Shown here: piece by piece, positions 33,587 through 46,386 of the stretch
Layout: each line of letters opens with the position of its first letter
Position numbering within the stretch: the first letter of the stretch is position 1
Source: Anthoceros angustus
Lineage: Eukaryota; Streptophyta; Anthocerotopsida; Anthocerotales; Anthocerotaceae
DNA: 64,000 nucleotides
Reading direction: 5' to 3'
Assembly (NCBI GenBank): GCA_010909165.1
Contig: MU008158.1
Location: 2,567,478 to 2,631,477 of the forward strand
Translations under genes and position numbers: made by a program
Notes under the pieces: model-generated
What the model was told of the DNA's origin: nothing
What the model saw: the letters and a program-made list of their open reading frames with translations, nothing else
Databases searched by the model: none

Positions 33587-36500
33587 TGTAAACGATCTAC
33601 TTGAAACCCCTGTAAAATGTGCCCAAGTGTTTTTTTTTTGTTTTTGGCCGAGTGGTGTGAAAATAAGTCGTAGAGGGAGGTATATTAGAAGAAATGTCCT
33701 TGGCCTATGGAGTTCTTTTGTTTTGATTTTAGGTTAGAAAATAAATGGTCCGAATTTGGTGTTCCTTGGCCCATGGACTGGAATGTTCCCAAAAAGTCTA
33801 TATATGTGAGATAGGGGGTAAATAATTAGAGTCTATAAGTTGGGGTCGACCGGCCAGAGAAATGAGTGTGGATTGGATGTGGGGAAGCTGAGAGGTCTAA
33901 CAGAGTAGGGGAACCCGGGAAACTTAACCCTAGGAATGAGTAATCCTGCTCAAACAACGGAGCGCAACGGCGGCCGGACGGGAGCGAGCGGGAGCGACGA
34001 CGGCCGGGCGCGACGGTCGAGGAGCCGTGTCCGGGGCACCGTGCAGGAGGGCGCGAGGCGCAACGGCGGGAAGGAGCTCAACCCCACGGATATCGCGAGG
34101 CGCGACGCGGAGGAGGAAGGGCGGCGCGCCGCGCGCCCTTGCCGAGGAGGTAGGAACCCCGAGACCGACAGAAATTCGCAGCAGGTGGCGTTTGAGGCGC
34201 GAGACCGTGAAGACTGAGAGGGATGGCGCCAAGGTCACCACCGAAATTGTGCTTGCCCAATGGCCGAACATGGATCATTGGAAAGTTCGATGGGTGAAGG
34301 AGTCAAGCCGGGTTTCATGGAAGAGCGCGGGAACTCGACTGTGAGGCACACCGGGACAAACAAAGCGGGGATTTAGAGCGCCGCAGGATTGGGACCGGAG
34401 CTGGTTAGAAGGGTGTATGGCGCAGAAGGAGGAGGCGGGCGGTTGGTGATGGAGCCGCCCAGAAAAGAAGCACGCAAGGCAGCAGCCGCCCGTTAAAGCG
34501 GGCGACGCGAACCCAACGGCCGGTTGACGAGGGACGGCAACCGCAGCTTGATGGGTCCGCCGTGGCTCCTATGCAGACAAGAAGCGATTATTTGTCCGAC
34601 CACTTGCCGCTCCTTCATGAAGTGGTCAAGGGCGATCGATTAGCAATTCTCATGAAGAGAGGTTGAACTTGATTTCCGCCGGCCCTCTAATCTCACCATC
34701 GTCCATCTTTATGTTTACGCTAACCGCCCGCCGAGGTGGAGATTGTAGCCTCCTCCACATGTGGAAGCTTAGGGAGGTGAAATGGAAGGCGGAGGAGCCC
34801 AAGGAGGAAAAATCGGATAGCTGGGAGTCGGGCGACAGCCTGGAGGAGGAGAAGGAAATTCCCACCAAAAAGGAGGAAGACCGGGGTGAAAGGCGGCATC
34901 GGGTGAAAGGCGGACGCGGCCACCAGTCGAAAACGCGCCTGGCCATGAAAGCCAAGCCGGTGGAGGTGGCAAGAGGAGGCGCGATCCGAGGACAAACGAC
35001 TGGATGCGATGATGAATCAACTCCGGAGGGTTTAGGGTCGACCTCGGACCCCCTCATGGGAAGAGATTTTCAAGGGACTCCACCGGCAACAGAGGTGGAT
35101 GCAACCGAATTGGTGAGGGTGCGCACTGGGGAGGAAAGTTCTCGAGGGATGGCGCTGGGGCCGCCACAACAAGTGGACTGTGAGCCGACCACGCCGGCGA
35201 TCCGGGCCCAAGCATTTGTTGGATCAAGCGGCTTTAGCTCTCACCGCTCAGAGGGCGACGGAGGAAGTGGTGAAGGCGTTTGACGAAGAGGAGGCCAAGC
35301 GCAAGCAATCGGAGGAAGACAAGCGGAACCTAGAGGAAATAAGGGCCAAGATTCAAGAAGATTTGTGCAGGCCTGTGAGAAGTTGCAAGCCATGACGAGC
35401 AGGAAGCACTCATGGCTCAAATTAAGGATGCCCACGACGAACCAGAGATGCAGGGGAGTTGCAGAGCCCAGAGGAGGCGGCCTCGGGAAAAGGCCCATAA
35501 GCTAGCGGAGCGATAAACGGAGCGGATGAGGCACGTACGGGCCGTAAAAGACAAAGGGAAGGGGAAGCGGTAGGTGACCACGATCGAGTAGGGAACTACG
35601 AGCGGAAGGAAGGAACCGAGGTAGCCGAAACCTCACCTACCAAGGTTCGAACTAACGACGGCCGTGGAGTCCACTACAGTAGTCGAAACCACACATTGGC
35701 GCAACCAACCCGGAAGGTGCGGGGCGGGCGAGTGGTGCGACGTGGCGCCGCGAGGACATAGGCCAGCAACTGTAGCCTACGGAGGAGGGGCACCTCACCG
35801 CAGTAGGGTCCTATTATATACGGCACATGGATGAGGAAACTTATGTGCCCGGTCTATATGTGAATGGAGAACGCTTAACCTCACCGCCCATGTGCGTGGA
35901 AATAGGAGGGATCGTACCTAATCGCAAGTGAGGACCAAGTGCATACTTCTACCATCGCGCCGAGTGGGGGGTCCCCATTATGGAGGCGACTTTGGAGGAG
36001 TTGAGCGAGGAGGAGGTCCAGCTTGGGTGGACGAGGAACCGTAATAATCCTCAAGAATAGGCGGCCAGGAAGATGCGAAGCCCAGGCGGTACACCTCAAA
36101 TTCGACGCCCAGCAGGATGTGAGGTGGAAGTAGTGTGGAGAACCCGACCGGCAAGGTGAGAGCTCGTGGCGGCAAAGAATGGAGGATGAGCCACCAAGTC
36201 GAGGTAGGGCGCAGCAGAGCGAGGGGTGGTAGCATCCTAAAGATAATTTGGTTAGGTGTAACCGACCTAGGATCGCCCAATTGTGGGCGCTCTTGATAGC
36301 CATCTTAGACCTAAAATCCGGGCATGGTGCCACCGATGTATAAGAGGGGCAACTTAGGTCCCACCACAGATAACCCCGTTGAGATCCCCACGCCTGGTGG
36401 CTGGCTGGAGACGTTGATGAGGTGGTGTGGCGCGAGACGCCTCCTAGGGGTGGTCGAGCTTGCTCCGCAACGGGGGAGGAGGTGATGGAGCAATTTGCCG

Positions 36501-37280
36501 AACCGGAGGAGGAAGCCAAGGGATCGGGCGCGGGTCCGGAGCTTGCTCGTAACGCCTCCGTGACGCAGTTTCTTCCTCCTTCACCTTTAAACCCGAAAGT
36601 TGTGTTCAAATCGTGGAGTGTGTGAGTGGATGGTTGAAGCCTGTGCGAATTGAGGGAGGGAGAGAGAGAGAGAAGAGATCGGGTGAAGGAGAGATCAAAT
36701 GTCAGACGGCGAGGTGTGAGATCGTGGGGAAGAGAAGGTGAGCGAATTGGAGCGTTAGTGGAGAATTGTGTGTGATTGAGAAACTCAAACCGTGCAAGTG
36801 AAAGTGCACAAGGAAACAACGCCTGGTAGAAACCGTGGGGGTGGCGCCTTCCGTGTGTGTGTGTGTGTGAGGAGCGAGTGAGGCATCCTAGGAACTTTGG
36901 TCTCTAGGGAACGGAGCGCGAAGTGTGGAGTGCAGCACCGACCAGGAGCGCCCGTGATGTGATCCGCCGCCCGCACTAGATGAGTTACTAGGGTTTGGTG
37001 GGACCCACCGGTGGTTGTAGCAACTACCAGAGTGGCTCCGAACGGGGTCGGAAACCCAGATTTGCGGGCCGGGAAGTTAGGTCCGTGGTAGTTGGATAAG
37101 ATGTGGGGTAGTCGTAGAGGAGTAGTGAGAGTAGCGGTCCACCTGTGCTTAGGCAAAGGTTGGTAGTGATAGCGTCTTTTGGCACAAACCATTCCCTTGG
37201 GAGCGAATCCCAGGACTACAACGACATTGAGGGTAAATGTGGACCTCACCGTGCCCCACTACACAGGTCGTCAACCCACA
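33587..37280 (+). repeat. 3' LTR of gypsy element 2
   Basis: Pairs with 24066-27755. Differences are dominated by one- to six-base indels in GC-rich parts, while AT-rich parts are nearly identical. Followed by CCCGG, matching the CCCG before the 5' LTR. Confidence 0.88.
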
Positions 37281-40200
37281 CCCGGCTCAAGTGCCACCGC
37301 CAACCCCATGGTCTTCCGTGTAATTGCGCCCCGACCTTGTTCCTGTTCATTTTCAGTGCTGACGGAAAGCAATTCACGGCGGGAAATGGCCGTTGGTACC
37401 AAAAGGGTGCAGTTGCCTCGCTTTTCCATATCCGGCCATCGCAAACCAAGCAGTGATTGCGGTCAGGCTCAAAGTCCATCGACAAAAGTGCCCCTTGCGG
37501 GTTCCAGACAACACAACCTTTGAAACCACCATTGCCTCTAGAAACAGTCCGACCCAAGCCCGGCCTTTCAAGCGTTCCCGTACATGGAGTTCATACGGAT
37601 GGCTTCTGTCACCCGCGTCGCCATCACGACCTTTGAGACATAGAGCGGGAGGAGGAGAGTGGAGGAGCACGTCCTCGACTGAGGCAGCTGCCCAAACGCC
37701 CGGAGGGGAACTTGCCTGACCACCATTGGCACTGCTTCCGAGAAGTACACTTTGTCGGTGATGAAGGTGAACAAAGCGCGCCTATCGCCGAATGACATCT
37801 CTCGATTTCACGTAACATTTCTCTACACCGCGCAAGCAGCCTCGAATCTCACTCCGCCAGAACGCTGCCTCACTCGCATCCATGCGTGGCGTGAAGAACT
37901 TGGTGACACTCTCAAACGTGCACTCCCTAGGCACTCCAACATGGCCCTCTTGTCCAGCTGCACCACATGCCGAACCCCTCCCACCCATCCGCCAACGCAG
38001 TGTGCACTCGTGAATAAAAGCCGGTCCGCACCTTCTTCCGACGCGCCACACCCGCCCCCGTGACATGCGAGGGCTTCAGTCGGCCACATGCTTGAAAAAA
38101 CCGGAGCCCGCTCGCCATCGTAACGGCCGATGAAATCGCAGCCGCTTCCTCTTCGCCCGCCGAGCCCCGCTTCAGCTCTTGGAGGATGGCCATGAGTCAG
38201 GGTGGGTTGTCAACATATCCGCCTTTAAAAGCCCTCTTCAACGCCCCTCTGCGGCCGCATCCTTCCACTCCTTGTGCACGCCATCCTTTTGGCTCCCTAG
38301 TGCGCAGGCGCGAGTGGCAAATGTCCACTCACCTCAATGCCATTTGAAAGATGTAGAGCAGGTGGTCAAGAACATGGCTCAAGGAGGCATCTGCCGCCGC
38401 CGCCGCATTTGCATCAATTACAGCCAAATATCTTACCATGTGCGTCAGAGGGTCGATGCACTGCTCGATGTGGTAATGTGTAGCACCGCAACGAACGCTA
38501 TGCTCAACACGCCGCCCACAAATGACGCGACTGCACTGCTTCCAGTGCCTCGCCGATGCACCGTCGTAGGCCCGCTCAAGGCCCATCGCTCCAACCTCGT
38601 GGACTACATCACCGCCCTGCACTGGTGCAAGATCGCACTCTAAACGTGGGAAAGGTCCCTCCCGCCCGCGGAAATTGTCGCCAGTTGGCACTCCATGCCC
38701 GCCTCAACCTCGCAATCACCAAAGCCGCGTCCGAACCCCATCGCTGCCCCACCGCAATAATGGCATCTTCGCACTCACCGAGGGTTAGGATGTCCTCGAC
38801 CGCCGCCTCGCCCGCTCGGACGGCATACATGAGCCTTCTCATCAGAAACCGTGATCGCACAGGCGGCATCGTGCGCTCGCCGCCTCGAATGCCGTGGGCT
38901 CGCGCTGCCCTTTCTCCGCCGCCGCCTGAAGCGACCCAGCGGTGGCTGTGCGCCGGAGCATCTCCTCATCCATCGCGAACCTCGTTGGTGCTGCTCCGCT
39001 GTTCGCAACTCTTCCGCCGCATGGAGCGAAGGTCTAGCGGTCGCCCATGTCTCGAGAAGGCGCATCAGCCCGGCACTGGAGACGCGGGCGAAGAACCCCT
39101 CGATGGTGGCAAGTGTCGAACATTTCCAGCCCGGCCCATGCCTTGCACCATCTCGGATGCAAAGTAGCCTTCACGAAGTTGGTGCTCGCGCCTGTCCACG
39201 AGATGTTGCAGCCTTGCAAGCCGCCGATCTGCTTTCAGCCGCCATTGCCCTTCTCCGCAAGTGACCCAAAATTTCAAGAAAAGAAGCTCCTCGCCGATGG
39301 CTTGCCGACGCCTTCGCGCCGCACGCCGCCTTCCCACCCGCGGTGTGTGTGCCGAGCTCTTCCACAACTAAGAAGGTCCATTGCCGCCGAGAGCCTCTTC
39401 CCGCCTCCCGCCGAGACGCCCATCAACGCACGCAGCGCTGCCGCCGCCCGGGACGCGCCCGCCCACGGGCGCAGGCCTACCAACAGCTGTTGGCCGGCCG
39501 CTGCTGGCCTGGGGGAGAGGAACATTGTGCCTCCTCCCACATGTCCCGAGGGTCGGGCAGTGGAATGCGGTGCCTCAAGGTCGGGGATGCCGACCGACGG
39601 CGTTGTTGAACTCTCCTCCGTAGCGCCACCACCACCGGATGCCACCGCCCGCTATCCCTCCCATCCTCGACATCCACTTCTTCCTCCGAACCTGGGCGAC
39701 ACGCTGCCTCGCATCTCCGCAGAGGTGTAAATTGCGCTGCCCACGCCCTGTACAAAGATTTGATCACCAAGACTGTGACGCGGCGCCGGGGGGAAATTGA
39801 CAGAATGTCGGATACACCGGACTTGTGCGCGACGAACCGCGATGCGGACTACAGCAGCCCCCTGCATCGCCACCAAGCTTGTCGAATAGAGCTCGCACGC
39901 ATCAACAATGCAGACACACCGCCTTCGCGAATGCCGACGCCCACCGGCATGCCCATAAGCTCCACCGCGTGAGGTCGAGCGCGACACGAAGACAACCCGC
40001 CGCCTTCTCCATCTCCCAAGTCGACCTTGGGAAAGCCTTGTCCACGGTACTTGTATCCGGAGGTTTCAGGTGCCAACGCCCGCCTCAAGCACCGGTGCCC
40101 AGCTCTTTGCTTCTTCCGGGCCTATACCACCCGTGATTCCGCAGCGTGAATGGGATTGTCCCAACGGCGCCGCAGGAGGCGCCGCTCACCTGCCGCTGCC

Positions 40201-40800
40201 TCTCCTCCCACCACCGGGCGGAATGCGACGATCCTCCCACCCATTCTCCATATGTGGAAGGGCCGCCGACGCATTGAACCTCCGACATCCGACGATGGCA
40301 GCTAGTGCGGGCCGCGTCCGATCGGGCTTGAGGCCGGTCCCGCGCCTCGCGCACCAGACGCAACGCCCGCTGGGCGCGAACGGCGGCGGCGGCGCGCAGC
40401 CCGGCCACGGCCGATCCGTGGAGGGCAGTGATCGCGATCGAATGACCTTGCCGGGGTATATTCGCATTCCGGCGCTTTCCTTCGTGCGCTCGCAAGAACT
40501 GTGCCCACAATTTCTTCTTCGCTCACGCCCGAGCGGTTGAGAATGCTCACTTGTCTTCCGGACGCCATGCCATGGAGCTGCAAGATCCGTAGGCTCGATA
40601 CCTTATGTCCACACCGCCAACCAATGTGTGCGCCTTTGTGGGACGAGACGCCGCATGTGAAGGAGATCGGCGGCCAGATGTCTCGCAAGCATTGCGCGCG
40701 TGTTCGGCGGGGTTGCACCAAGGAAATCAAATCATTGTCCATAATCCTCCGTGACTCGACATACGATACCGGCATGTGCGGTACAACATTGAGTTACGAG
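37281..40800 (-). other. Possible coding region of unknown family, interrupted by gypsy element 2
   Basis: Several minus-strand frames follow one another with shifts. Examples are 38691-38329 (SVRCGATHYHIEQCIDPLTH, MVRYLAVIDANAAAAADASL, HVLDHLLYIFQMALR), 38066-37782 (ECTFESVTKFFTPRMDASEA, AFWRSEIRGCLRGVEKCYVK) and 37798-37568 (RALFTFITDKVYFSEAVPMV). They look like pieces of one protein. Together with 23249-24065 they may form one gene split by the retrotransposon. High GC also keeps wrong frames open, so the call is weak. No family is recognised. Confidence 0.35.
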
Positions 40801-42479
40801 GGGCCGGCCGCCATTGCCAAGTTTTGGCTCCCGCAAAGCGCGGCTTGCGGATTGCATCTATGTATTTCACACTCCACCACGCTGCACGCCATTTGCGCCC
40901 GATGCATGCCGCGCTGCTTACCCACACCCTCATGCCGCCGCACCGCCCACTCCCGCCCGGTTGTGCAGGACATGACGAGTGGATCGCGCTTGACTTCCCG
41001 CGCTAGCACCCGCCAAACATGCCAGTTGTAGTCACAGGGTCATGGTTCCTTGCCGCGTCACATGTGCGAAGATGCTGTACACAAATGTGTCCCAATAACA
41101 TATTGGGTCGGATATGTTCCGCAATAACATATTGGCCATAGTGCAAATGATGCGTATCATCGCTGGCCCGAGCATTGGTGTCCGGACCGCACACCAATAC
41201 CGACGCTCGAAGCAATTCATTGTGCCCCGGCTTATTCAAATGCCCTTCTCATCCGATGTATATGGCTTCATTGCAGGCATGCGCAGGTCAACCTGGCGAT
41301 GCATTTATATTCGTGAAAAGGCGCGCCATGGTCCGCAATCCGCTCATGAAGTCCATCCCATATTGCTTGCCATAAAATCCGTGACATGGCCCATATTGGC
41401 TCGCCAACGCAGCCCATCCGTCACTTCACATTTTTCGATGGCATGGTTGCCTTGGCCCTTCCGCGCCTCATGGCTCGGAGATTTGTCCCGTCACTCCCAC
41501 ATCCGACCCCATCCCGAGCCGCTGTCCTCCCCGCCTTTCTCGCCTGGGCCCACGACACTGTCAGTAGTGTGCCCCGCCACGCCATCCGCCCCTGCCGCCA
41601 AGGTCAGGCCGCAAGCCACGCGAGCCCGCACCAAGATGCCCCACCCCGCCAAGGCCTGCACCAACCGCCCCCCAACCGCACCAACCACCTAACCGCCCAA
41701 CCCACCCACCCAAACAACCCGACCCTAACCAACAATGCCTAACTAATACCTACAATCTATACAAGGTAAAAATGCCTAACCAAATTTGAACCAAAATGCC
41801 TTACATTGGTGAAACCCAAAATGGCAATTGCGTGATAGACCAATGAGACCAACCAGAACATGGTCAAGGATTTGCATCCACCCCATATACTCGACACAAT
41901 GGCGTGCATTGAACACTCCATTGGTGACCAGCAACCGCGATGTTTGTTCACATGCAACACTATGCGCTAGACATTGAAATGATAAAAACGGAGGCATGGC
42001 AATTGGAGGCGGTGATGACGTGCACACCATGCGACGAGGTTGAATGTGCAATTGGACAGAGAACGACCTGCAATATAACACAATGCACTTGCGTCAAACG
42101 AGATGACGCAGGCTTGCTCCCAGCCCTCCTCGATTGACAATGACAATAATGCAGGAGGGTGCATATTCGTTATATGAACACATGTACAATGGTCCCTTAT
42201 GTCACCAAGACCAAGGAAAGCAAGGTATTTGACCGAGGCGCCACCGATCAAGTTGGTTGCCTAACGCCTCCCACTGGATCCCAAAGGTCACAGAGAAAGA
42301 AGACAAGTGCAGGGTCAAGTATGGATGCCTTTCCATGCGCATAAACATCTACAATCCAAGAATGAATGGGTAGGGGCCATATATAGACATGTTCGGTACC
42401 GTCGTCAAGACCAAGGAAACAAAGTTGAATCACTACCTCTCACCCACATATATATAGACATGTTCGGTACCGTCTGTCA
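40801..42479. other. No supported gene
   Basis: GC-rich to about 41700, then a C/A-rich low-complexity strip near 41640-41740, then mixed sequence. Words such as GACCAAGGAAA at about 42210 and 42410 announce the right satellite arm. Confidence 0.5.
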
Positions 42480-44035
42480 AGACCAAGGAAACAGTTGAAT
42501 CACGTGGCACCTCACACCCGATGCTAGGAACTTTAGGTCTATGTATAATCCTACTTTTCCTTGGCCTTCGAACAAATGATATGTATGCACTAAACAACGT
42601 ACTCGCCCTTTTCCTTGGGTTATGTTGTTTAGGTATTCTGGATATATATATCCGCAGGCCTATATATGTGTCATGGTACCGTGCCTCACATGCATCACGA
42701 TGCACATAGATTCATGCATACATCATGTATACATGCCAACCATCCATCATGCATACATACCATGTGCATGCCATCCATGGGCAATGCACAGGCCACATCA
42801 CATGCACCCCTGCAGCCAAATCACATGGCATATGCCAAGTGGTATGCCAACAATGTTCCCTTATGTCGAAGACCAAGGAAACAGGTCAAAGCAAGGGTTT
42901 TGACCGAGGCTCCCACCGGACAATGCGGATCCCAAAGGTCACAAGAGAGAAAGAAGACAAGGTGCAGGGCCAAAGTATGGATGCCGTTCCACATCTACAA
43001 TCCAAGAATGAATGGGTAGGCAGGCCACATATATAGACATGTTTAGTGGTACCGTCTGTCGAAGACCAAGGAAACAGGTTGAATCACGTGCCACCTCACA
43101 CCCGATTGTGGACACTTTAGGTCTATATATAATCCTACTTGTCCTTGGCCTTCGAACAAATGATATTTATGCACTTAACAACGTACTCACGCTTTTCCTT
43201 GGGTTATGGTGTTTAGGTATTTTCTATATAGATGCGATGACCTATATATGTGTCATAGTACCGTGCCAAACATACATCACGATGCACATAGATGGATTGC
43301 ACCATGACACAGCATCTAGGTAGACATGTTCACGTGCATCACATGGCAACCATCCATCATGCATACATACCATGTGCATGCCATGTGCAACTTTTCCTTG
43401 AGTTATGGTGTTTAGGTATTCTGTATATAGATTCGCTGACCTATATATGTGTCATAGTACCGCGTCGAACATGACGATGCACATAGATGGATTCATGACA
43501 CAAAGATGTATGTAGACATGTTCACGTGCATCACATGGCAACTATCCATCATGCATACATACCATGTGCATGCCATGTGCACCTTTTCCTTGGATTATGG
43601 TGTTTAGGTATTCTGTATATAGATTCGCTGACCTATATATGTGTCATAGTACCGTGCCGAACATACATCACGATGCACATAGATGGATTGCGCCATGACA
43701 CAGCATGTATGTAGACATGTTCACGTGCATCACATGGCAACCATTCATCATGCATACATACCATGTGCATGCCATGTGCACCTTTTCCTTGGGTTATGGT
43801 GTTTAGGTATTCTGTATATAGATTCGCTGACCTATATATGTGTCATAGTACCGTGCCGAACATACGTCACGATGCACATAGATGGATTGCGCCATGACAC
43901 AACATGTTTGTAGACATGTTCACGTGCATCACATGGCAACCATCCATCATGCATACATACCATGTGCATGTCATGTGCACCTTTTCCTTGGGTTATGATT
44001 TTTAGGTATTCTGTATATAGATTTGCTGACCTATT
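42480..44035. repeat. Right satellite arm, inverted relative to 21355-22480
   Basis: It contains the reverse complements of the left-arm modules: TCCTTGGCCTTCGAACAAAT at 42560 and 43142, CTTTTCCTTGGGTTATG at 42607 and 43193, and CTATATATGTGTCATAGTAC many times. The GACCAAGGAAACAGGT word recurs near 42480, 42868 and 43066. Confidence 0.8.
43323..44035. repeat. Tandem array of a ~200-bp unit
   Basis: Units begin GACATGTTCACGTGCATCAC at 43323, 43514, 43713 and 43913 (spacing 191, 199 and 200 bp). The last unit is cut at about 44035. The unit carries CATGCATACATACCATGTGC and TATTCTGTATATAGATTCGC. The copies are highly similar. Confidence 0.92.
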
Positions 44036-46386
44036 TCCGGTGGGTATTTCCGGGGCAGCTAATCAAAACCACACCAGCCTGGACGCCAGCAAGATGGATT
44101 GGTTGCAAATGAAAATTGGGAGGTTGTGGATGACAGCCTCAAAGTGAAAGGGGTTTGGTACATTGAGTCACAGCTACTTCGCCGCCCACGCCACCAAAGG
44201 CAGGGATTAATGAAATTAGGCTGGAAGTGGGTGGCGATACCGCGTCGGCAAAATGCAAGCTCATTTGTTTATTTCCTAATACTCGTGCATTGGTTTCCAT
44301 GAAAAGAACGGCGGGCATACCCGCTGGCTCAAATGGTTGACACTCACCGGGTTTGTAACCCACAATTTCGGGTAAGGAAGGAGTGCGCATCCCAACATCT
44401 TGGCGGTGGGCGGAACCCCATTCCTCCACCGAATTTATGGAGTTGGGCGAAGGTGCAGTCTGCACCGCGCATGCTAGAGGGGTTGGGAACGGTTGAGGGA
44501 TGCATCCGACCGTTCAGATGCAAACTGCCGCCAATGATGGACCCGGCATATGGGGTGGGCTGTGAAATAGGGATTGCAGGTGTGCGAAATTGGGTTTGCG
44601 CGAAGCCGGTGCCACCATGCGGTTATCGTCAGCGGTCCCAACCTGCGGAGAAGGGATGGGAAGGACAGCGGGTCGGAAGGGAAAGGGGGCGACATTTACG
44701 TGCAAGGAAGGCGCGCCCGTGGCGGTAGGTGCAAAAGGGCAACGCGCCGACGCCTGCGTGCCGTGGAGGAGGATGAGGAACCCAAGATCGCGGGCGCGGC
44801 GAGCGAGGCGCCGCCTGTGGGTTGGTCTGCCGGCCGGGCGGTCGCGCTTGAAGAGTGGAAGCGCCGCCGAGTAGGTAGCCGTACCATGCGAGATGACCGC
44901 AAATCACGGTGACCGGATGCGCATGTTTGCAGGTCTGCTGGCGAGCACGGCCATGTGCGGAGGGGGGCGCGGGCAAGGGGCCGGCAGGAGGAATGGGAGA
45001 TGCAAAGCTCATGAGTACATTCCTCGCGATGGGCCTATGGTTCCCATCAACCACTGGATCGTCCGAGTTCTTGGCATTTGTGGAGGACCATCAAAGCGTG
45101 TCTCGACAGAGGGCTATCCAGAAACTTGTCTCTGACGCACTGCACCGAGGGACGGACCGGATGGAGTGGCGGTGGACAAATTATCGCGAGCGCTACCACC
45201 GGGTGGAGTGCCACATTTTCATGCACCAAGGCATGGCGCCGTGGATGGAAGAGGTACCGGAAAGGAGAGCCGCTAAACGTGGACGACCTTAGGATTTGGT
45301 TTTCCCAGTGCACGATCGAAAGTGCCACCTTGTGGAGAGGTGGCTGAGGTTATGAATTGGTCGTATGATGGAGAAATGGAATGGAATGAGAAGACGGGAG
45401 CGTTGTTCCAGGATATCAACCGGCAGACGGAGAACCATGTTATGGCGTACTTGGCAGGGATGCGAGTGCCAGGGGCGGTGGAAGCTGAACCAAGTGCCGG
45501 CTGTGAAGGCACAAAATTGTAATGGTGGTTGCGGTTGGGAATGGCGTGATGGTGCGGAGCAGAGGCTGATGCTGAACGGCCAACAGCAATTGCCGAGAAG
45601 CATAGATACCATAGGTTCCGTCATGCAGTGTTCATGTATTTGTTGGAACCTGCGAAGGACAGAATTCGATTGTCTCGCAAGGGTTGCGAGGGGCGGCGGG
45701 CTTCTGCAGATTGCAGCAGCACGGTGACGTCCAGTAGGTGCAACTACCGCTAAGTTGCGGATCGTTGTAAGGTGTGCAATGCGTGCGCGATGGCACATTC
45801 AATGTTTGCTGAAAATGCAGGGTGTGAAAACTGAGTAGCTGCAGGTAGCCTGCATGGCATCGCAATTGCACACGCATTGGGACGGAAGGGTGCGGTGACT
45901 CCACATGCTGGCATATGCCTGCAGCGTTTGCGGACAGAAGCGGAATGTGCGAATGGAGCAGGCGGCGTAAAGGCGGCCGTCAGTGGGGATCTCAGACGAT
46001 CCCGATGCCGTGCAAGTGGACCTATGATTCCGTGCACATTGAATGCCTGCCATGATGGTGCGTTCGAAACGGGGAGGCGATGGAGGATGAGGTGCGGCCG
46101 GCACGGGCGCGCAGAAAGGGAGCAATCGCGACGAAAGAGGGGAGAAGTGGGGGGACGCCATGGACAACCCGTAGCAGTCGTCCGAACGGAAGGTGGAGTG
46201 GAAGCCTGCTGGCCGCGGTGGCAGGATCAACCGATTGGCGCACCCACCTTGGGAGGGGGAGTTTTGGATGTTGATCTCTGTGGAGGTGCACCTAGAAGTG
46301 GAGACAGAGGTGGTCACCGTGCGCGATCCGGCCGGTCCGCCCATGAATTCTCAAACCTCATTGATTGTGGGTGGATTGCACATGCT
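44036..46386. other. GC-rich stretch, no supported gene
   Basis: Plus-strand frames such as 44909-45292 (EWRWTNYRERYHRVECHIFM) and 45322-45522 look mildly protein-like. A 272-codon frame at 45877-46695 is open but Arg/Gly-rich, and its continuation is not kept in the duplicated copy. I do not accept any of them as a gene. Confidence 0.45.

Larger units (their letters stand above)
24066..37280 (+). mobile_element. Ty3/gypsy retrotransposon 2, full length, nested
   Basis: The element is 13.2 kb: 5' LTR 24066-27755, primer site, gag, protease, RT, RNase H, integrase, polypurine tract, 3' LTR 33587-37280. LTR lengths of 3690 and 3694 bp agree closely; both start TGTAAA and end CA. CCCG directly adjoins both outer edges, a likely remnant of the target site duplication. 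The PR-RT-RH-IN order makes it Ty3/gypsy. The long LTR and tRNA-Asp-like primer site recall the plant Tat/Athila side of the family, which is an inference. All coding blocks are broken by indels, so it is non-autonomous as written. Confidence 0.88.

Noticed and set aside
35881-36819. 312-codon minus-strand frame in the 3' LTR
   Set aside because: It runs antisense inside the LTR and the 5' LTR counterpart does not keep the frame. Its composition is low-complexity Ser/Pro/Leu.
38556-39730. Long plus-strand frames of 203 and 227 codons
   Set aside because: They are Pro/Ala/Arg-rich with no domain in GC-rich DNA. Minus-strand frames in the same region look more protein-like, though they too are uncertain.
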